From Streptomyces sp. CB01881 (GTDB taxonomy: Bacteria; Actinomycetota; Actinomycetes; Streptomycetales; Streptomycetaceae): DNA of 64,000 bases. The notes beneath the pieces were generated by a model. That model saw only the letters and a list, made by a program, of their open reading frames with translations, had not been told where the DNA came from and ran no database searches. Positions 50,511-60,000 of the stretch are shown here, in pieces. Positions within the stretch are counted from its first letter, which is position 1. Every line of letters begins with the position of its first letter. Made by a program: the position numbers and the translations under genes. The stretch is taken from positions 5,416,740 through 5,480,739 of the forward strand of contig NZ_CP026498.1 in assembly GCF_002953255.1 (NCBI RefSeq). The letters run 5' to 3'.

Positions 50511-51149
50511 GTGGCACAGTTTCGACTCCAGGGGTCCAAGACGCTCGCCGTCGACATGACGGGCGACGGCGTGAAAGCCAGAAACGGCTCGATGGTCGCG
50601 TACAGCGGCCAGATGAGCTTCAAGAAGCTCAGCGGCGGTGGTGACGGCCTGCGCGGCATGGTCACCCGCAGGCTGACCGGCGAGCAGATGACGGTCATGG
50701 AGGTGAAGGGGCAGGGCACCTGCTACTTCGCCGACAAGGCCACCGAGATCAACCTCGTCCGGTTGAACGGCGAGACGCTCTACGTCGAGTCGGACAACCT
50801 GCTCTGCACCGAGGGCACGCTGCGCACCGGCACCACCTTCACCGGTCTGAACGGCATCTCGTCCGGCAACGGCCTGTTCACCACCAAGGTCGAGGGCAGC
50901 GGCTGGGCCGCCGTCACCTCCAAGGGGCCGGCGATCATCCTGCGGGTCACCCAGGGCATGCCGCTGCGGGTGGACCCGGGGGCGTACGTGGCGCACACCG
51001 GCAATCTGAGCCGCAGCCTCAAGTCGGGGGCCGGCTGGACGACGTTCATCGGCGAGGGCGGCGGCGAGGCCGTTCAGGTGGAGTTCTCCGGCGAGGGCCT
51101 GGTGTACGTGCAGCCGTCCGAGAAGCTGACCGTCGGGGGCGACGTCTGA
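50511..51149 (+). CDS. AIM24-family protein, gene 1 of 3
   Basis: A 212-residue all-beta protein of the AIM24 (TIGR00266/DUF124-like) family: repeated short strands with Gly turns, including MEVKGQGTCYFADKATEIN and LYVESDNLLCTEGTL. The family is named from a yeast mitochondrial protein; in bacteria its function is unclear. GTG 50511 is taken as a leaderless start. The stop overlaps the next start (TGATG). The three AIM24 genes are fused into one translationally coupled operon, so the proteins probably form one assembly. No signal peptide or membrane segment is seen. Confidence 0.82.
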   Translation: MAQFRLQGSKTLAVDMTGDGVKARNGSMVAYSGQMSFKKLSGGGDGLRGMVTRRLTGEQMTVMEVKGQGTCYFADKATEINLVRLNGETLYVESDNLLCTEGTLRTGTTFTGLNGISSGNGLFTTKVEGSGWAAVTSKGPAIILRVTQGMPLRVDPGAYVAHTGNLSRSLKSGAGWTTFIGEGGGEAVQVEFSGEGLVYVQPSEKLTVGGDV

Positions 51150-51799
51150 TGCCGTTCACCAGGATCAACAACAAGATGATCGAGGCCCGGGTCGTCCCCG
51201 GGCAGCGGCTGTTCAGCCAGCGCGGCGCGATGCTCGCGTACACCGGCGAGGTCCGGTTCACGCCGAACATCACCGGCGGGCAGGGCGGGGTCATGTCGAT
51301 GATCGGCCGCCGGGTGGCCAACGAGGACACCCCGCTGATGACGGTCGAGGGCCAGGGCACCGTGATGTTCGGCCACGGCGGCCACCACGTGCACGTGATC
51401 GAGCTGGCCGGCGACACCCTGTACGTCGAGGCGGACCGGCTGCTGGCCTTCGACGGCTCGCTCCAGCAGTCCACCATGTTCATGGGCTCGCAGGGCGGCG
51501 TAATGGGCATGGTCCGCGGCCAGGTGACCGGCCAGGGCCTGTTCACCACCAAGCTGGACGGCCACGGATCGGTCGCGGTGATGGCCCACGGCGGCGTCTT
51601 CGAGCTGCCCATCACCCCGCACCAGCCGGTGCACGTCGACCCCCAGGCCTACGTCGCGCACCGCGGCCAGGTCCAGAACAAGCTGTCCACCGCGCTGGGG
51701 TGGCGCGACATGATCGGACGCGGCTCCGGCGAGGCGTTCCAGCTGGAGCTGTCCGGCAACGGCACCGTGTTCGTGCAGGCGAGCGAGGAGAAGCTCTGA
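51149..51799 (+). CDS. AIM24-family protein, gene 2 of 3
   Basis: A 216-residue paralog. The central element MTVEGQGTVMFGHGGHHVH followed by DTLYVEADRLLAFDGSL lines up with gene 1. It is richer in Gly, His and Met than its neighbours (GGHHVHV, several MxM pairs), which might hint at metal contact, though this is speculative. ATG 51149 shares its A with the preceding stop (TGATG), and its own stop shares an A with the next start. Cytoplasmic by sequence. Clearly a member of the family; the role is unknown. Confidence 0.82.
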   Translation: MPFTRINNKMIEARVVPGQRLFSQRGAMLAYTGEVRFTPNITGGQGGVMSMIGRRVANEDTPLMTVEGQGTVMFGHGGHHVHVIELAGDTLYVEADRLLAFDGSLQQSTMFMGSQGGVMGMVRGQVTGQGLFTTKLDGHGSVAVMAHGGVFELPITPHQPVHVDPQAYVAHRGQVQNKLSTALGWRDMIGRGSGEAFQLELSGNGTVFVQASEEKL

Positions 51800-52881
51800 T
51801 GTCCTACCCGCCGCAGCCCCCGTACGGACAGCCGAACGACCCGTACGGCCAGCAGCAGCCGTACGGCCAGCCGTCGCCGTACAACCAGCCCACCCAGCCC
51901 GGTTTCCCGGCCGCCCCGCCGCCGCCCGGCTACGGCCCGCCGCCCGGCCAGGGCTACCCGCCGCCGCCGCCGCCGGGCCACCCCCAGCAGGGCTATCCCC
52001 AGCAGGGCTACCCGGCGCAGCCGCCGCAGCAGTACGCCCAGGAGCAGTTCGGCGGCGCGCAGGCCCCGCTCCCCAAGGCGCAGGACGGCTCCGGCCCGGT
52101 GGTGCACGACGCGCACAGCCTGCCGGTCAACGACAACGTCAACCCGTACGCCTTCTCGGTGGACCTGAACGGGTCGTACTTCCTCCAGAAGGGCAAGATG
52201 ATCGCCTACTACGGCGACATCTCCTTCAAGGGCGTCGGCGCCGGCGCGATCGACCGGATGCTCGGCCAGCACTTCAACTCGCCGATGCACGCGGCGGACT
52301 GGGTGGTCGCCGAGGGCCGGGGCAAGCTGCTGCTGGCCGACCGGGCGTTCGACCTCAACTCCTACGACCTGGAGGAGGGGAACCTGACCGTCCGTTCGGG
52401 CAACCTGCTGGCGTACGAGCCGACGCTGCGGCTCAAGCAGTCGATCATCCCCGGCTTCCTGACCCTGATCGGCACCGGCAAGTTCGTGGCCGCCTCCAAC
52501 GGCCCGGTGCACTTCGTCGAGCCGCCGATCCGGGTCGACCCGCAGGCACTGGTCGGCTGGGCCGACTGCCCGGCGCCGTGCCACCACTACGACCACGACT
52601 ACATGCACGGGGTGATCGGCGGCATCCGCCGGCTGACCGGGCTGGGCGGGGCGTCCGGCGAGGAGCACCAGTTCGAGTTCATCGGTGCCGGCCAGGTGCT
52701 GCTGCAGTCGACCGAGGTCCTGATGGCCGAGCGCGCGGTCGGCCAGGTGCACGCCGAGGCGGGCGTGCCGATGGGCGGGGTGCCGTCGCAGCACGCGTCC
52801 GGCCACGGCAGCCAGCTGCCCAACGTCAACGTGCCGGGTCTCGGTAACCTGGGCGATCTCGGACGGCGCTTCGGGCTGTGA
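51799..52881 (+). CDS. AIM24-family protein with Pro/Gly/Tyr-rich N-tail, gene 3 of 3
   Basis: A 360-residue protein. The first 95 residues are a low-complexity tail of PYGQP, GYPPP and QQGYP repeats, like tails on actinobacterial scaffold or phase-separating proteins. An AIM24 domain follows (about 115-310) with AEGRGKLLLADRAFDLNS and LTVRSGNLLAYEPTL, then a Gly/His-rich end. A cluster of Cys and His (CPAPCHHYDHDYMH, about residues 257-270) could bind metal. ATG 51799 overlaps the previous stop. The disordered tail suggests a scaffold role in a complex with the two shorter paralogs. Confidence 0.8.
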   Translation: MSYPPQPPYGQPNDPYGQQQPYGQPSPYNQPTQPGFPAAPPPPGYGPPPGQGYPPPPPPGHPQQGYPQQGYPAQPPQQYAQEQFGGAQAPLPKAQDGSGPVVHDAHSLPVNDNVNPYAFSVDLNGSYFLQKGKMIAYYGDISFKGVGAGAIDRMLGQHFNSPMHAADWVVAEGRGKLLLADRAFDLNSYDLEEGNLTVRSGNLLAYEPTLRLKQSIIPGFLTLIGTGKFVAASNGPVHFVEPPIRVDPQALVGWADCPAPCHHYDHDYMHGVIGGIRRLTGLGGASGEEHQFEFIGAGQVLLQSTEVLMAERAVGQVHAEAGVPMGGVPSQHASGHGSQLPNVNVPGLGNLGDLGRRFGL

Positions 52882-52986
52882 ACCTCCACCGGCCCGCGAG
52901 TCCGTCCAGGTCCGTGGCCCTCCACGGGTCCGCGGGCCGGATGCGCCGGACGGGCCGGTGGGCCGGTGGGCCGGTGGAGCCCCGCA

Positions 52987-53019
52987 AGTTGTACAAGATT
53001 TAACTAAATGCGGTATGCT
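52987..53019 (+). promoter_or_regulatory. Promoter and operator of the MarR gene at 53026
   Basis: AGTT-N11-AACT (52987-53005) forms an inverted pair containing TTGTACAA. TATGCT (53014-53019) is a strong -10 box 6 bases before ATG 53026, so the message is leaderless. The stretch is strikingly AT-rich for this genome. Autorepression by the MarR protein is likely. Confidence 0.55.
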
Positions 53020-53025
53020 CTCTCC

Positions 53026-53541
53026 ATGGATACGCACACAGCCGACGCCGCGGACGTCTCCCCCCCGGGCCCCGAGGAGGAGACTCCCTGGCTGACCGCC
53101 ACGGAGCAGCGGCTGTGGCGCGCCCACCTGGAGGTCGCCAAGCTGCTCGACTACCAGCTCGGCCGCGAACTCCAGCCGCACGGCCTCGCGATCAACGACT
53201 ACGAGATCCTGGTCGTGCTCTCCGAGGCACCCGAGCGGCGGATGCGGATGACCGACCTGGCCACCGCCACGCTCCAGTCCAAGAGCCGGCTCTCGCACCA
53301 GATCACCCGGATGGAGACGGCCGGGCTGGTCCTGCGGCAGGAGTGCCCGGGCGACCGCCGCGGCCTCTACGCCCACCTCACCGAGCAGGGCTGGGCGACC
53401 ATGCAGAAGGTCGCCCCGGACCACGTGCGCAGCGTCCGGGCGCACTTCATCGACCGCTTCACGCCCGAGCAGCTGGACGCGATGTACGAGGCGCTGGCCC
53501 CGGTCGCCGAGCACCTGCGCGGTCTGCGCGGCCGCTCGTAG
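53026..53541 (+). CDS. MarR-family regulator
   Basis: A 171-residue protein: helix-rich dimer ends and a winged helix with GLAINDYEILVVLSEAPERRMRMTDLA, then TLQSKSRLSHQITRMETAGLV and the wing QECPGDRRGLYAHLT. ATG 53026 is preferred on the leaderless promoter; an in-frame ATG at 53008 lies upstream of the -10 box and is unlikely. It follows the AIM24 operon but has its own promoter. MarR proteins usually sense small ligands; none can be named. A bidirectional hairpin separates it from meaB. Confidence 0.88.
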   Translation: MDTHTADAADVSPPGPEEETPWLTATEQRLWRAHLEVAKLLDYQLGRELQPHGLAINDYEILVVLSEAPERRMRMTDLATATLQSKSRLSHQITRMETAGLVLRQECPGDRRGLYAHLTEQGWATMQKVAPDHVRSVRAHFIDRFTPEQLDAMYEALAPVAEHLRGLRGRS

Positions 53542-53593
53542 CCGTCACCCCCGCCCCTCTCCGGGCCGGGGGCGGGGGACGCCCGCAACGCCC

Positions 53594-53631
53594 GAGGGCC
53601 GGTCCCCCGCACCCGACGGGGACCGGCCCTC
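53594..53631. terminator. Bidirectional terminator, MarR gene / meaB
   Basis: GAGGGCCGGTCCCC (53594-53607) pairs perfectly with 53618-53631, with a 10-base loop, between convergent genes. Confidence 0.85.
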
Positions 53632-53641
53632 CTGCGTGCGT

Positions 53642-54598
53642 TCAGCCCCGGGTGAGCCCGGCGACCAGCTCGTCGGCGGCCCCGTACGGGTCCAGCTCAC
53701 CGGCCACCACCCGCTCGGCCAGGGTGACCAGGTGGCGGTCGCCGTGCAGGTCGCCGATCCGGGCCCGCAGTGCGGCCAGCGCGATCGCCTCGACCTCGTC
53801 GGCCGCCCGGCGGCGGCGGCGCGCGGCCAGCTCGCCGTGCTCCTCCAGCCAGGCGCGGTGCTTCTCCAGCGCCTCGACCACCTCGTCCACGCCCTCGCCG
53901 CGGGCCGCGACCGTCTTGACGATCGGCGGGCGCCAGTCCCCCGCCTCGCGGGCCTCGCCCAGGCCGAGCATGTGGTTCAGCTCCCGGGCGGTGGCGTCGG
54001 CGCCGTCCCGGTCGGCCTTGTTGACCACGAAGAGGTCGCCGATCTCCAGGATCCCGGCCTTGGCGGCCTGGATGCCGTCGCCCATCCCGGGGGCGAGCAG
54101 CACCACCGTGGTGTCCGCCTGGGCGGCGACCTCCACCTCGGACTGGCCGACGCCGACGGTCTCGACCAGGATCACGTCGCAGCCCGCCGCGTCCAGCACC
54201 CGCAGCGCCTGCGGGGCGGCCCAGGAGAGACCGCCGAGGTGGCCGCGGGTGGCCATCGAGCGGATGAAGACCTCCGGGTCGGTGGCGTGGTCCTGCATCC
54301 GGACCCGGTCGCCCAGGAGAGCACCGCCGGAGAACGGCGAGGACGGGTCGACGGCCAGCACCCCGACGCGCTTGCCGAGCCGGCGGTAGGCGGAGACCAG
54401 CGCCGAGGTGGAGGTCGACTTGCCCACGCCCGGCGACCCGGTCAGCCCGACGGTGTAGGCCCGGCCGGTGTACGGCGCCAGCGCCGCCATCGCCTCGCGC
54501 AGCTGCGGGGCGGCGTTCTCGACCAGCGAGATCAGCCGGGCGACGGCACGCGGACGGCCCTGCCGGGCCTGCTCGACCAGCGTCGCGACATCGATCAT
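53642..54598 (-). CDS. meaB: MeaB-type G-protein chaperone of B12-dependent acyl-CoA mutase
   Basis: A 318-residue SIMIBI-class GTPase. The P-loop GSPGVGKST is at about residues 54-62, with the switch region VLAVDPSSPFSGGALLGDR, the ETVGVGQSE block and the NKAD base motif near residue 200. MeaB/ArgK proteins load and protect adenosylcobalamin in methylmalonyl-CoA or isobutyryl-CoA mutases using GTP. ATG 54598 has AAGGAG 6 bases upstream. It lies downstream of the thiolase gene with a hairpin in the gap, and near mce. The partner could be a mutase elsewhere or IcmA, encoded 10 kb away. Confidence 0.93.
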   Translation of the reverse strand: MIDVATLVEQARQGRPRAVARLISLVENAAPQLREAMAALAPYTGRAYTVGLTGSPGVGKSTSTSALVSAYRRLGKRVGVLAVDPSSPFSGGALLGDRVRMQDHATDPEVFIRSMATRGHLGGLSWAAPQALRVLDAAGCDVILVETVGVGQSEVEVAAQADTTVVLLAPGMGDGIQAAKAGILEIGDLFVVNKADRDGADATARELNHMLGLGEAREAGDWRPPIVKTVAARGEGVDEVVEALEKHRAWLEEHGELAARRRRRAADEVEAIALAALRARIGDLHGDRHLVTLAERVVAGELDPYGAADELVAGLTRG

Positions 54599-54617
54599 CG
54601 GGATCTCCTTACGAGTC

Positions 54618-54652
54618 GGGGCCGCGGACCGCTTGTGGCGGTCCGCAGCCCC
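54618..54652 (-). terminator. Hairpin between thiolase gene and meaB
   Basis: GGGGCCGCGGACCGC (54618-54632) pairs with 54638-54652 with one mismatch. In the 71-base gap it may partly terminate the thiolase message and so lower meaB expression. Confidence 0.6.
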
Positions 54653-54669
54653 GAAGATATGTCGGACGA

Positions 54670-55863
54670 TCAGGCCTTCGGAACCCTGACGATCAGCGCG
54701 TCACCCTGGCCGCCACCACCGCAGAGGGCCGCCGCGCCGACGCCGCCGCCGCGCCGCTGGAGCTCCAGCGCCAGGTGCAGCACCACGCGGGCGCCGGACA
54801 TGCCGATCGGGTGGCCGAGCGCGATCGCGCCGCCGTTGACGTTGACGATGTCGGAGGAGACGCCCAGGTCCTTCGTCGACTGGTGGGCGACGGCCGCGAA
54901 GGCCTCGTTGATCTCGATCAGGTCGAGGTCGGCGGCCGTCAGGCCCTCCTTGGCCAGCGCGTGCTTGATCGCGTTGGACGGCTGCGACTGCAGCGAGTTG
55001 TCCGGGCCGGCGACGTTGCCGTGCGCGCCGATCTCGGCGATCCAGGTCAGGCCCAGCTCCTCGGCCTTGGCCTTGCTCATCACGACCACGGCGGCGGCGC
55101 CGTCGGAGATCTGCGAGGAGGTGCCGGCGGTGATCGTGCCGTCCTTGGTGAAGGCCGGGCGCAGCTTGGCCAGGCCCTCGACGGTGGTGTCCGCGCGGAT
55201 GCCCTCGTCCTGGCTGAAGACGACCGGCTCGCCCCTGCGCTGCGGGATCTCGACCGGGACGATCTCGGCGTCGAAGACGCCGTTCTGCTGCGCCTTGGCG
55301 GCCCGCTGGTGCGAGGCGGCGGCGATCTCGTCCTGGACATCGCGCGGGATGCCCAGGCGGGTGTTGTGCTTCTCGGTGGACTCGCCCATCGGGATGTTCT
55401 CGTAGGCGTCGGTCAGGCCGTCGTGGGCCATCGCGTCCAGCAGCTCGATCGCGCCGTACTTGTAGCCCTCGCGGGACTTCGGCAGCAGGTGCGGGGCGTT
55501 GGTCATCGACTCCTGGCCGCCGGCCACCACGATGTCGAACTCGCCGGCGCGGATCAGCTGGTCGGCCAGCGCGATGGCGTCCAGGCCGGAGAGACACACC
55601 TTGTTGATGGTGAGCGCCGGGACGTTCATCGGGATGCCGGCCTTGACGGCGGCCTGGCGGGCCGGGATCTGGCCGGCGCCGGCCTGGAGCACCTGGCCCA
55701 TGATCACGTACTGGACCTGGTCACCCGCGATGCCGGCCCGCTCGACGGCGGCCTTGATCGCGAAGCCGCCGAGGTCGGCGCCGGAGAAGCCCTTGAGCGA
55801 ACCGAGCAGGCGACCCATCGGGGTCCGCGCACCGGCAACGATCACAGAGGTGGTGTTGGTCAT
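54670..55863 (-). CDS. Acetyl-CoA acetyltransferase (thiolase)
   Basis: A 397-residue thiolase with all active-site residues: nucleophile C90 in NKVCLSGL, H351 in [12 protein letters not shown] and C381 in [10 protein letters not shown]. It condenses two acetyl-CoA to acetoacetyl-CoA or does the reverse. The short N-terminus ([20 protein letters not shown]) fits degradative or biosynthetic acetyl-CoA acetyltransferases rather than long-chain thiolases. ATG 55863 has AAGGGG upstream. A good promoter (GTGACG-N17-TACATT) lies 46-74 bases upstream. It is divergent from mce and upstream of meaB, so the three likely share a role in the ethylmalonyl/methylmalonyl-CoA network. Confidence 0.94.
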   Translation of the reverse strand: MTNTTSVIVAGARTPMGRLLGSLKGFSGADLGGFAIKAAVERAGIAGDQVQYVIMGQVLQAGAGQIPARQAAVKAGIPMNVPALTINKVCLSGLDAIALADQLIRAGEFDIVVAGGQESMTNAPHLLPKSREGYKYGAIELLDAMAHDGLTDAYENIPMGESTEKHNTRLGIPRDVQDEIAAASHQRAAKAQQNGVFDAEIVPVEIPQRRGEPVVFSQDEGIRADTTVEGLAKLRPAFTKDGTITAGTSSQISDGAAAVVVMSKAKAEELGLTWIAEIGAHGNVAGPDNSLQSQPSNAIKHALAKEGLTAADLDLIEINEAFAAVAHQSTKDLGVSSDIVNVNGGAIALGHPIGMSGARVVLHLALELQRRGGGVGAAALCGGGGQGDALIVRVPKA

Positions 55864-55908
55864 GGGACGAGCCCCTTCGCACGTCGTGGCCAGGTGTGGA
55901 TGCCGCTC

Positions 55909-55937
55909 AATGTACTGACCTGTAACCCGCCCGTCAC
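55909..55937 (-). promoter_or_regulatory. Thiolase gene promoter
   Basis: On the minus strand GTGACG (55937-55932), a 17-base spacer and TACATT (55914-55909) give a near-ideal primary-sigma promoter, with a leader of about 40 bases before ATG 55863. Confidence 0.6.
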
Positions 55938-56128
55938 CGGAGCGACGGTGTGATCGAGCGCACTGGCACTGTCCAGTCAACACCGTGTCAAGCCGGTCCG
56001 GGTGAACCCTGCCCCGACCGGCCGCGTCCGCACCGTGTGAGCAGGCTCGCACCCCCATCGCTGGCGCGCTCCGGCCGCATGCGCTGCACTGTTGCCGTCC
56101 CGTTGCCCGCCCAGACCCGGAGGCCACC

Positions 56129-56572
56129 GTGCTGACCCGCATCGACCACATCGGCATCGCCTGCCGCGACCTCGACAAGACGGTCGAGTTCTACCGCGCC
56201 ACCTACGGCTTCGAGGTGTTCCACAGCGAGGTGAACGAGGAGCAGGGGGTGCGCGAGGCCATGCTCAAGATCAACGACACCGGCGACGGCGGCGCCTCCT
56301 ACCTCCAGCTGCTGGAGCCCACCCGGCCCGACTCGACCGTCGCCAAGTGGCTGGAGAAGAACGGCGAGGGCGTTCACCACATCGCCTTCGGCACCGCCGA
56401 CGTGGACGGCGACTCCGAGGACATCCGCGCCAAGGGCGTCCGCGTCCTCTACGACCAGCCGCGGATCGGCTCGATGGGCTCGCGGATCACCTTCCTGCAC
56501 CCGAAGGACTGCGGCGGCGTGCTGACCGAGCTGGTCACCTCGGCCGAACCGGGCGATCACACGGCCCACTGA
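56129..56572 (+). CDS. mce: Methylmalonyl-CoA epimerase
   Basis: A 147-residue VOC-fold protein that interconverts (2R)- and (2S)-methylmalonyl-CoA. It begins [21 protein letters not shown], with the metal-binding His in the first strand, and has the [14 protein letters not shown] strand (second His) and a C-terminal ELVTS Glu ligand, all typical. GTG 56129 has CGGAGG 6 bases upstream. It is divergent from the thiolase gene across 265 bases. With meaB and icmA nearby it supports propionate and branched-chain acyl-CoA flux into succinyl-CoA or polyketide extender units. Confidence 0.94.
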   Translation: MLTRIDHIGIACRDLDKTVEFYRATYGFEVFHSEVNEEQGVREAMLKINDTGDGGASYLQLLEPTRPDSTVAKWLEKNGEGVHHIAFGTADVDGDSEDIRAKGVRVLYDQPRIGSMGSRITFLHPKDCGGVLTELVTSAEPGDHTAH

Positions 56573-57051
56573 AACCCCCCGGCGGGTGCCGCCGACGGGC
56601 GGCACCCACTGGTGACCCGTCAGTAATGTCGCCCTCTGCCCGGAAAACCCCCACGCGGCCATTCCCCCGCAGGGCGCTCCCACTACAATGCCCAGGTGCG
56701 CGAAGACTCCGGGGGACGGGGACGACGAGCACGGCCGATGACAGGCCCGTCCGCCCTCCGGTGGCCGGCCCGTCAGGGGAGTCCATTACGCGGGCACGGC
56801 TGAACAGTCGCATCGGATCTGTCACCATTCTCCACAGGCAAGAGTTCGCCCAGAAGTCCACCCGGACGGGGGAACGCGGAACCACCGCGCTCCCGGCCAG
56901 GGCTTCGACGACCGCGGCGGACGCCCCCTGCTGAACAAGGGGTCGTCCACCGGCTGCGGATGCAAGGACCAGTCGGACCGGGGCCCCGGACAGCGGGTGC
57001 CCGGGAACGGCCGGGTCGAGGACGCAACCAGGAGATGGATGGGACCGCGGA
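56573..57051 (+). other. 479-base leader and promoter region of scy
   Basis: No gene seen. After the mce terminator, TACAAT (56684-56689) is the best -10 box; ATTCCC at 17-base spacing is a poor -35. Use of this box would give scy an untranslated leader of about 355 bases, long for this genome. The stretch 56690-57040 is GC-rich with no strong hairpin that I could confirm. Confidence 0.5.
56584..56607 (+). terminator. Terminator after mce
   Basis: GGGTGCCGCC (56584-56593) pairs perfectly with GGCGGCACCC (56598-56607), with a 4-base loop, 11 bases past the stop. Confidence 0.75.
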
Positions 57052-60000
57052 GTGCGGGGCTACGAGGCTGACGATCACCTCTCCCAGTTCGAGGCCGACA
57101 TGGATCGGACGCGGAAGGAGCGGGACAAGGCGGCCGAGCATGCCGAAGACCTCGCCTACCAGGTGGAGGTGCTCCGGGCCAAGCTGCACGAGTCCCGCCG
57201 CATGCTCGCCCAGCCGCGCGCCTTCGACGCGGTGTCCGGGCAGGCCGAGCAGATGCTCCGCACCGCGGAGATGCAGGCCCAGCAGCTGCGCGCGGACGCC
57301 GAACGGCACCTGCGCGACTCCCAGGCGGCCACCCAGCGCCTGATGGCCGAGGCCGCCGAGCGGACCGCCCGGCTGGAGGCCGAGCTCGCCGCCCGCCGGC
57401 GCCAGCTGGAGGACGAGCTCACCGAGCTGCGGCGCAGCGCCGAACAGCACGTCAACGAGAACGTCAACTGGGCCGAGCAGACCCGCGCAGGCACCGAGCA
57501 GGAGGCCCAGCGCCTGCTCCAGGAGGCCCGCGGCGAGGCCGACCGGCTGATGGCCGCCGCCCGCGCCGAGGCCGCCGCCCTGTCCGACCAGGCCCGCGCG
57601 CAGACCGCGGCCGACGTCGACGCCGCCCGCGGCGAGGCCCAGGCCGCCGCCGAGGCCGCCATCCAGCGCGCCCAGAGCGACGCCGAACGGCTGCTGCGCG
57701 CCGCCTCCGAGCAGGCCCAGCAGGCCGGCGCCCAGGCCGCCGCCGACGTGGACGCCGCCCGCGGCGAGGCCCAGCAGCAGCTGGCCGCCGCCCACGTCGC
57801 CGCCGAGCACCAGCTCGCCGCCGCACAGGCCGAGATCGGCCGGCTCAAGGAACAGGCCGCCGCCGAGCAGCAGCGCGCCCAGGAGGCGCTCGCCCACGCC
57901 CAGGCCGAGATCGAGCGGCTGCGCGCCCAGGCGATCGCCGAGGCCGAGCGCACCCGTCGGGAGGCCGCCGAGCTGCGCGCCCAGGCCGAGGCCGCCGCCG
58001 AGCAGCTCCAGGCCGACGCCGAGGCCGCCGCCGAACGCAAGGTCGCCGACGGCGAGGCCGCCAGCGAGCAGCGCTCGCAGACCGCCCGGGCCGAGGTGGC
58101 CCGGATGGTCGCCCAGGCCACCAAGGAGGCCGAGGCCATCAAGGCCCAGGCCGCCACCAAGCAGGCCGAGGCGGAGGCCGCCAAGGCCGCCGCCGCCGAG
58201 GAGAGCGAGCGGCTGCGCGCCACCGCCGAGTCGGTGGCCGGCGAACTGCGCGGCGAGGCCGAGGCCGCCATCGCCGAGATGCGGGCGCGGGCCGAACGCG
58301 ACGTCGCCGAACTGCGGGCACAGGCCGAGGCCGCCGCCGGGCAGCTGCGCAGCGAGGCCGAGGAGGCCGGCCGCGCGGCCGGTGCCAAGGACGCCACCGT
58401 CCACCTCGCCAAGGCCGCCAAGACGGCCGAGGAGGTGCTCGCCAGGGCCAACCAGGACGCCGAGACCGCCCGGGCGGGTGCCGCCACCGAGGCCGAGCGG
58501 ATCCGCACCGAGGCCGCCGCCGAGGCGCAGCGGCTGCGCGAGCAGGCCCAGGCCGCCGTCGAGCAGGCCCAGAACGCCGCCCTGGACGATGCCGCGGCCG
58601 TCCGCGAGCGGATCCGCGAGATGCAGGACGAGGCCGCCCTGCTGCGTGCCGAGGCCGAGGAGCTGCGCGCCCAGGCCGCCGCCGAGGCCGACCGGGTCCG
58701 CGGCGAGGCCCGCCGCCAGGCCGTCGTCCAGATCGAGGAGTCGGCGAAGAACGCCGAGGAGCTGCTCACCAAGGCCAAGTCCGACGCGGACGAGCTGCGC
58801 GCGGGCGCGGCCGCCGAGATCGAGCGGCTGCGCGAGCAGGCCAAGGAACAGGCCGTCGAGACCCAGGGGCGCGCCGAGCAGACCCTGGCCCGGGCCCGCG
58901 CCGAGGCCGGGAAGACCGTCGCCGCCGCCGAGCAGCAGGGCCAGGACGCGCTCGCCGCCGCCAAGGCCGCGGCCGCCGAGAACCGTGCCGCGGCCGAGCG
59001 CGAGACGGCCGAACTGCGCCGCGAAGCAACCGAGTTCGACCAGCGGGTGCGGGCCGAGGCGACCTCCGCCGCGGAGGCGCTGCGGGCCGACGCGCAGGCC
59101 GAGGCCTCCGCCGTCCGGGACGCCGCGGTGGCCGACGCCGAGCGGCTGCGGACCGAGACCGACACCGAGGTGGCCCGCTCCCGGGCCGAGGCCGAGGCCG
59201 CCGCCGACGCGCTGCGCGAGGAGAGCCGGCGCGAGCACGAGGAGGCCGCCGCCGGGCTGCGCCGCGAGCGCGAGGAGACCGCCGAACAGCTGTCGGCCGC
59301 CCGGACCGCCCGCGAGCAGGCCGAGCAGGCCGCCACCGAACTCACCGAGCGCACCGCCGCCGAGACGACCGCCCTACGGGAGGCCGCCGACACGCACGCC
59401 GACCGCGTCCGCAGCGAGGCCGAGCAGGCCGCCACCGAACTCACCGAGCAGACCACCGCCGAGACCTCCCGCCTGCGGGCCGAGGCCGAGGAGGTGCTGG
59501 AGGGTGCCCGGGCCGCCGCCGAGAAGCGCCGGGCCGAGGCCGAGGAGGCTGCCAAGGCGCTGCGCGAGCGGGCCGACGCCGATCTCGCGCTGGCTTCCGA
59601 GCAGGCCGAGACCGTCCGCGCCGAGGCCGGCCGGGAGCTGTCCGAGGCCCGCGCCACCGCCGACTCCGTCCGCGCCGAGGCGCAGGAGGTGCTGGAGCAG
59701 GCCCGTGCCGAGGGCGAGGAGCTGGTCGCCGCCGCCGGGGCCGAGGGCGCCAAGCTGGTCTCCGCCGCCGAGGACGAGGCCGCCGAGGTCCGCCAGTCGG
59801 TGGCCGGCATGCACGAGGCCGCCTCGCAGCAGATCGCCGAGCTGCGGGCCACCGCCGAGGCCGAAGCCGCCGAGCTGCGCCGGGAGGCCGGCCAGGCCGC
59901 CGCCGAACTGCGCGACACCGCCGCCCGCGAGAGCGCCGAACTGCGGGCGCTGGCCGAGCGGGAGAGCGCCGAACTGCGCGAGCGGACCGACCTCGCCGTC

